Of a DNA stretch of 64,000 bases, positions 60,865-64,000 are shown piece by piece. Position 1 is the stretch's first letter. Each line of letters opens with the position of its first letter. Both the position numbers and the translations under genes were made by a program. The notes beneath the pieces are model-generated. The model was given only the letters and a program-made list of their open reading frames with translations. It had not been told where the DNA came from and searched no databases. Source of the DNA: Amycolatopsis sp. NBC_01488 (GTDB lineage: Bacteria > Actinomycetota > Actinomycetes > Mycobacteriales > Pseudonocardiaceae); assembly GCF_036227105.1 (NCBI RefSeq), contig NZ_CP109434.1:7722501-7786500 (forward strand). The letters run 5' to 3'.

Positions 60865-61323
60865 GTGCGGATGACATCCGAGGTGCTGCCGTGGTGGCTC
60901 GGCCTGACCGGCCTGTGGGTCTTGACGCTGTCGACCCCCTCGCTGCCGGAGATCGTGGCCGCGGCCGTCGCCGCCGTGCCGTGCGCGTTCGCGGCCCGTG
61001 CCGCGCACCGGGCCGTCGGCGGCGCGTGGCGGCCGCGGGCGCGCTGGGTCCGGTGGCTGTTCGCCGTGCCCTGGACCGCGGTCCGCGAGACCGGCCGGGC
61101 CCTGGTCGAGGTCGTGCGGCACCCGCGCGCGGGCCGATTCGACTCGCTGGACGTACCCGACGAACCGGACGCCGTCCACGCGGCCCGGGCGGCCTGCGCG
61201 GCCGTCGTGGTGAGCAGCACGCCCGGGACGATGGTGGTCGCCACTCCCCCGGGTGACCACGCACTCGTCGTCCACCGGCTGCTCGAGGGCGACTCGCGCC
61301 TGCTGGACGAGGTGCGCCGGTGA
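60865..61323 (+). CDS. mnhE: Mrp antiporter subunit E
   Basis: 152 residues. Two or three N-terminal helices (WWLGLTGLWVLTLSTPSLPE, IVAAAVAAVPCAFAARAAHR), a WLFAVPWTAVRETGRALVEV segment, and a soluble domain ending in the subunit-E type VVVSSTPGTMVVATPPGDHA and HRLLEG. Part of the multi-subunit Na+/H+ antiporter. GTG 60865 or ATG 60871 could start it. Overlaps mnhF by GTGA. Confidence 0.9.
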   Translation: MRMTSEVLPWWLGLTGLWVLTLSTPSLPEIVAAAVAAVPCAFAARAAHRAVGGAWRPRARWVRWLFAVPWTAVRETGRALVEVVRHPRAGRFDSLDVPDEPDAVHAARAACAAVVVSSTPGTMVVATPPGDHALVVHRLLEGDSRLLDEVRR

Positions 61324-61574
61324 CCGGCTGGCTGATCGCCGCCGTGCTGCTCATGGCGGGCGGCCTCGGCCCCGCGCTGTGGCTGGCCGCGCGCGGGGAC
61401 GCCATCGGCCGGCTCGCCGGGCTGCAGCTCGCCGGCCCGGTCACCGTGCTCACGCTGCTCCTGCTCGTGCAGGCCTACGGCCCGTCGAGCGCGGTGCTCC
61501 TGCCGCTGGCGCTGACCGTGCTGGCCTTCGCCGGCACGCTCGTGTTCATCCGGCTGCTGGGGACGACCGAATGA
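61320..61574 (+). CDS. mnhF: Mrp antiporter subunit F
   Basis: 84 residues, three membrane helices (LIAAVLLMAGGLGPALWLAA, LAGLQLAGPVTVLTLLLLVQ, VLLPLALTVLAFAGTLVFIR), standard length and pattern for MnhF/MrpF. Overlaps the genes on both sides by 4 bases (GTGA before, ATGA after). Confidence 0.9.
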   Translation: MTGWLIAAVLLMAGGLGPALWLAARGDAIGRLAGLQLAGPVTVLTLLLLVQAYGPSSAVLLPLALTVLAFAGTLVFIRLLGTTE

Positions 61575-61870
61575 CCGTCTTCGCGCAGGTCCTGGTCTTC
61601 GCCGGAATCGCCGTCGTCGTGGTGTCGGCGCTGACGATGCTGCGGGCGCGCACCCTGCTCAACCGGCTGCACCTGCTCGCCCCGGTGACCACGCTGGGCG
61701 CGCCGCTCGTCGGGCTCGGGCTGGCGCTGGCGAACGGCTGGAACCTCGGCTCCGGGGCCATCCTGCTCACCGTCGCGCTGCTCGCGGTGACCGGCCCCGT
61801 GCTGCAGTCCGCCGCCGGGCGCATCGAGGCGCAGCGGCGGGGCGCGATCGACGAGGACCTGCCGTCGTGA
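61571..61870 (+). CDS. mnhG: Mrp antiporter subunit G
   Basis: 99 residues, three helices: VFAGIAVVVVSALTMLRART, LLNRLHLLAPVTTLGAPLVG (the subunit-G R-L-H-L-x-x-P-x-T motif), GAILLTVALLAVTGPVLQSA. Coupled to both neighbours by 4-base overlaps. Confidence 0.9.
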   Translation: MTVFAQVLVFAGIAVVVVSALTMLRARTLLNRLHLLAPVTTLGAPLVGLGLALANGWNLGSGAILLTVALLAVTGPVLQSAAGRIEAQRRGAIDEDLPS

Positions 61871-62103
61871 CGACCGTCGTGCTGCTCGTCGCCCTCGCGT
61901 TCGTCGCCGTCGCGGGGTTCGCGGTGGTGGCCACCCCGGACCCGCGGCGGCAGGCGATCACGCTGTCGCTGTTCAGCCTCTGCCTCGCGCTGCTGTTCGT
62001 CGCGCTCCAGGCGCCGGACGTCGCGCTCTCGGAACTGGCCGTCGGCTCCGCCCTGGTGCCGCTCCTGGTGCTGCTCACGATCCGGAAGGTCGGCGGGCGA
62101 TGA
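61867..62103 (+). CDS. MbhD-like subunit (DUF4040), C-terminal MnhA-equivalent
   Basis: 78 residues. Two helices around QAPDVALSELAVGSALVPLL, the conserved segment of the DUF4040/MbhD domain that in classical systems forms the C-terminal part of MrpA. Here it is a separate small protein, as in mbhD of archaeal membrane-bound hydrogenases. GTG start, GTGA overlap with mnhG. Confidence 0.85.
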   Translation: MTTVVLLVALAFVAVAGFAVVATPDPRRQAITLSLFSLCLALLFVALQAPDVALSELAVGSALVPLLVLLTIRKVGGR

Positions 62104-62834
62104 CGCTGCGGGCCCGGACGTGGCTGTGCGCGGCCGGCGCGCTCGGCGTGGCGGTGCTGCTGGTGACGGCGTTCCTGCGGATGCCGCAGTTCGGCGGCGC
62201 CCTGCACGTCTACCGCGACCTCGCGCTGCCGGCCGCGCTCGCGCACGCGACGCCGAACGTGGTGTCCTCGGTCAACTTCGACCTGCGTGCCCTCGACACC
62301 CTGGGCGAGGAGACGATCGTCGCCGCGGCGGTCGTCGGCACGCTTTCGTTGCTGCAACCGTCCAAAGCGGAACGAGAGCGGATCGAGGTCGAGCGCGGGT
62401 ACGTCATGCCCGTGGTCAAGCTCGCCGGCTACCTGATGCTCCCGGTGACCCTGCTGCTCGGCATCGACGTCGTGGCGCACGGCCACCTCACCCCGGGCGG
62501 CGGCTTCCAGGGTGGTGTCGTCCTGGCGACCGGGTGGCACCTGCTCTACATCTCCGGCAGCTACCCGGCGCTGGAGCGGCTGCGCCCGATCGACTGGTGC
62601 GAGTACGCCGAAGCGGCGGGAACCGGCCTCTACGTCGTCACCGGGCTCGCCGGCCTGGTCGCCGGCGGCGCGTTCCTGGCCAACGTGCTGCCGAAGGGCC
62701 AGTTCGGCTCGCTGCTGTCGGCCGGGACCGTGCCGGTGCTGAGCGTGCTCGTCGGGATCGAGGTCGCCGCCGGGCTCGTCGTGCTGCTGGCCCAGTTCCT
62801 CGGCCAGGGCCTGATCCGGGAGGAGCAGTCGTGA
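62100..62834 (+). CDS. mnhB: MbhE-MnhB fusion subunit
   Basis: 244 residues. Residues 1-90 look like MbhE (LRARTWLCAAGALGVAVLLV, YRDLALPAALAHATPNVVSS, DTLGEETIVAAAVVGTLSLL), the last piece of the MrpA C-terminus. Residues 95-240 are MnhB: VVKLAGYLMLPVTLLLGIDV, the typical GHLTPGGGFQGGVVLATGWH, and TVPVLSVLVGIEVAAGLVVL. Two usually separate subunits are thus one chain. Coupled with its neighbours. Confidence 0.87.
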   Translation: MTLRARTWLCAAGALGVAVLLVTAFLRMPQFGGALHVYRDLALPAALAHATPNVVSSVNFDLRALDTLGEETIVAAAVVGTLSLLQPSKAERERIEVERGYVMPVVKLAGYLMLPVTLLLGIDVVAHGHLTPGGGFQGGVVLATGWHLLYISGSYPALERLRPIDWCEYAEAAGTGLYVVTGLAGLVAGGAFLANVLPKGQFGSLLSAGTVPVLSVLVGIEVAAGLVVLLAQFLGQGLIREEQS

Positions 62835-63175
62835 CCGGCCTGGCCTGCTACTGCGTCGCGGGGTGGCTGCTGCTGGTCGGCGCGGTCGGGATCGTGCGCA
62901 GCCGGCACCTCGTCCACACCGTCGTCTCGCTCTCGGTGGCACAGGCCGGGACGTACGTGCTGCTGCTCGGCATCGGCTACCAGGACCAGGCCGGCGCCCC
63001 GATCGTCGTGCAGGACCAGCGCCAGCCCGTGGTCGACCCGATGGTGCAGGCGATGACGCTGACCGACATCGTCGTGTCGGCGACGATCACCGCGCTGCTG
63101 CTCGGGCTCACCATCCAGATCTCGCAGCGCCACGGGACGGTCGATCCCGACGAGCTGCGCGCGCTGCGCGGCTGA
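62831..63175 (+). CDS. mnhC: Mrp antiporter subunit C (NuoK-like)
   Basis: 114 residues, three helices with the NuoK-type pattern: YCVAGWLLLVGAVGIVRSRH, VVSLSVAQAGTYVLLLGIGY, and VDPMVQAMTLTDIVVSATIT, the MrpC hallmark DP.VQAL.LT.IVI..A. GTG start overlapping the MnhB stop (GTGA). Confidence 0.92.
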   Translation: MTGLACYCVAGWLLLVGAVGIVRSRHLVHTVVSLSVAQAGTYVLLLGIGYQDQAGAPIVVQDQRQPVVDPMVQAMTLTDIVVSATITALLLGLTIQISQRHGTVDPDELRALRG

Positions 63176-63179
63176 GGCG

Positions 63180-64000
63180 ATGAACGCGCTCCCGTCCCTC
63201 ATCGTGGCCGTGCCGCTGCTGGCCGCGTGCGTGCTGCTCGGCCTCGGCGTGAAGCTGCCGCGGGTGGTGGCCGACGGCGTCGCGACCGCCGCGGCGCTGG
63301 CCGTCACGGTCCTGACCGCGGTGCTGCTCGTGGCCGTCCGGCACGGCCGGGTCGTCAGCTGGCTCGGCGGGCACCGGCCCGAAGGCACGCGCTCGGTCGG
63401 GATCGTCCTGGCCGCTGACGGCCTCAACACGACGCTCGCGCTGGTGGCGTCGTTCCTGACGACGTGCGCGCTGGTCTACAGCTGGCGCTACTTCGAGGCG
63501 GTCGAATCCCGCTACCACGCGATGATGCTGCTGTTCCTCACCGGCATGCTCGGCTTCCTGCTCACCGGCGACCTGTTCACCCTGTTCGTCTTCTTCGAGC
63601 TGATGAGCGGCGTCGCGTACGCGCTCACCGGGTACCGGGTCGAGGAAGCCGACTCCGTCCAGGGAGCGCTGAACTTCGGCATCGTGAACTCCCTCGGCGC
63701 GTACTTCACGCTGCTGGGCATCGGCCTGCTCTACGCGCGCGGCGGCCAGCTCGGGCTCGCGCAGCTCGGCGTCGCGCTCGACGGAAAGCCGGCCGACGCG
63801 CTGGTGCTCGCCGCGTTCGTGCTCGTCTGCACCGGCCTGCTGGTCAAGGCGGCCGCGGTGCCGTTCCACTTCTGGCTCGCCGACGCGCACGCGGTGGCGC
63901 CGACGCCGGTGTGCGTGCTCTTCTCGGGCGTCATGGTGGAGCTGGGCGTATACGGCGTGCTGCGGGTCCGGCGCACGGTGTTCGGCGGCGTGCTCGACGA
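63180..64000 (+). CDS. mnhD: Mrp antiporter subunit D (NuoM/N-like), 5' part
   Basis: 273 residues seen; the gene runs off the right edge (full length usually about 500). Starts MNALPSLIVAVPLLAACVLL. It has GDLFTLFVFFELMSGVAYAL with the conserved Glu of the antiporter-like channel, NSLGAYFTLLGIGLLYARGG, and LLVKAAAVPFHFWLADAHAV with the key Lys and the P-F-H-F-W-L motif of proton-pumping subunits. ATG 63180 lies five bases after the mnhC stop with GAGGCG upstream. An open frame without a stop to the window end. Confidence 0.93.
   Translation, partial: MNALPSLIVAVPLLAACVLLGLGVKLPRVVADGVATAAALAVTVLTAVLLVAVRHGRVVSWLGGHRPEGTRSVGIVLAADGLNTTLALVASFLTTCALVYSWRYFEAVESRYHAMMLLFLTGMLGFLLTGDLFTLFVFFELMSGVAYALTGYRVEEADSVQGALNFGIVNSLGAYFTLLGIGLLYARGGQLGLAQLGVALDGKPADALVLAAFVLVCTGLLVKAAAVPFHFWLADAHAVAPTPVCVLFSGVMVELGVYGVLRVRRTVFGGVLD

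Noticed and set aside
1..64000. CRISPR arrays, tRNA or rRNA genes, prophage, riboswitches
   Set aside because: No regularly spaced repeats, no cloverleaf or rRNA-like stretch, no phage structural genes and no recognisable riboswitch core were found by eye. A covariance-model search would be needed to exclude small RNAs.

Overview
The window is very GC-rich (about 70 % or more) double-stranded chromosomal DNA. Codon third positions are almost all G or C, GTG starts are frequent, and many genes overlap by 4 bases. F420-linked enzymes (two luciferase-like oxidoreductases, a deazaflavin nitroreductase-type protein, an NADPH:F420 oxidoreductase-type protein and fragments of two more), DUF574 and LCM-type methyltransferases, ECF factors and secreted glycosidases all point to a filamentous actinomycete. 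My best guess is Amycolatopsis or a close Pseudonocardiaceae relative (inference from family content). I saw no rRNA, tRNA, CRISPR array, phage block or intact transposon.

Layout. (1) 0.4-3.6 kb: MmyB-type regulator, secreted beta-propeller protein, alpha/beta hydrolase and a 78-residue partner. (2) 3.6-14 kb: two paralogous LAL-type (MalT-like) LuxR regulators, the second broken by a one-base frameshift, among small redox genes (deazaflavin nitroreductase, SnoaL-like, aldo/keto reductase) and a fused [2Fe-2S]/molybdopterin dehydrogenase. Five copies of a 17-bp palindrome lie in front of these genes and look like a shared operator. (3) 14-19 kb: large secreted multidomain glycosidase under a LacI-type operator, then an amidase. 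(4) 19-33 kb: accessory, eroding DNA. Intact genes (ACT membrane protein, hemerythrin plus LLM oxidoreductase, AraC regulator, ECF sigma factor, DHFR-like, DksA/TraR-like, SDR/F420-reductase/LLM operon with divergent TetR, LCM methyltransferase) alternate with at least eight truncated, deleted or frameshifted genes and an ISAs1 transposase tail. (5) 33-42 kb: STAS-HATPase fusion, ABC-2 exporter plus two-component system, DUF998 protein, and an open reading frame joining a multi-pass membrane protein to a GT4 glycosyltransferase. (6) 42-58 kb: secreted and surface functions: ricin-lectin protein (frameshifted in a CCGG repeat), SGNH hydrolase, GH25 lysozyme, a two-gene operon of a GT4-GT2 fusion with a HemN-like radical SAM enzyme, and divergent GH54 arabinofuranosidase and GH78 rhamnosidase. 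(7) 58-64 kb: zinc-finger protein plus P450, a CPA1-type antiporter, and an Mrp antiporter operon in the order of the mbhA-H module, running off the right edge.

How it fits together. The two LAL regulators and the five palindromes suggest a local regulon of small redox enzymes. The glycosidases at 14, 52 and 54 kb each carry LacI-type palindromes at or near their starts and probably serve plant-polysaccharide use (arabinose and rhamnose side chains). The least familiar block is the 47.98-52.00 kb operon (GT4-GT2 fusion plus radical SAM), a candidate for an undescribed glycan or glycolipid modification.
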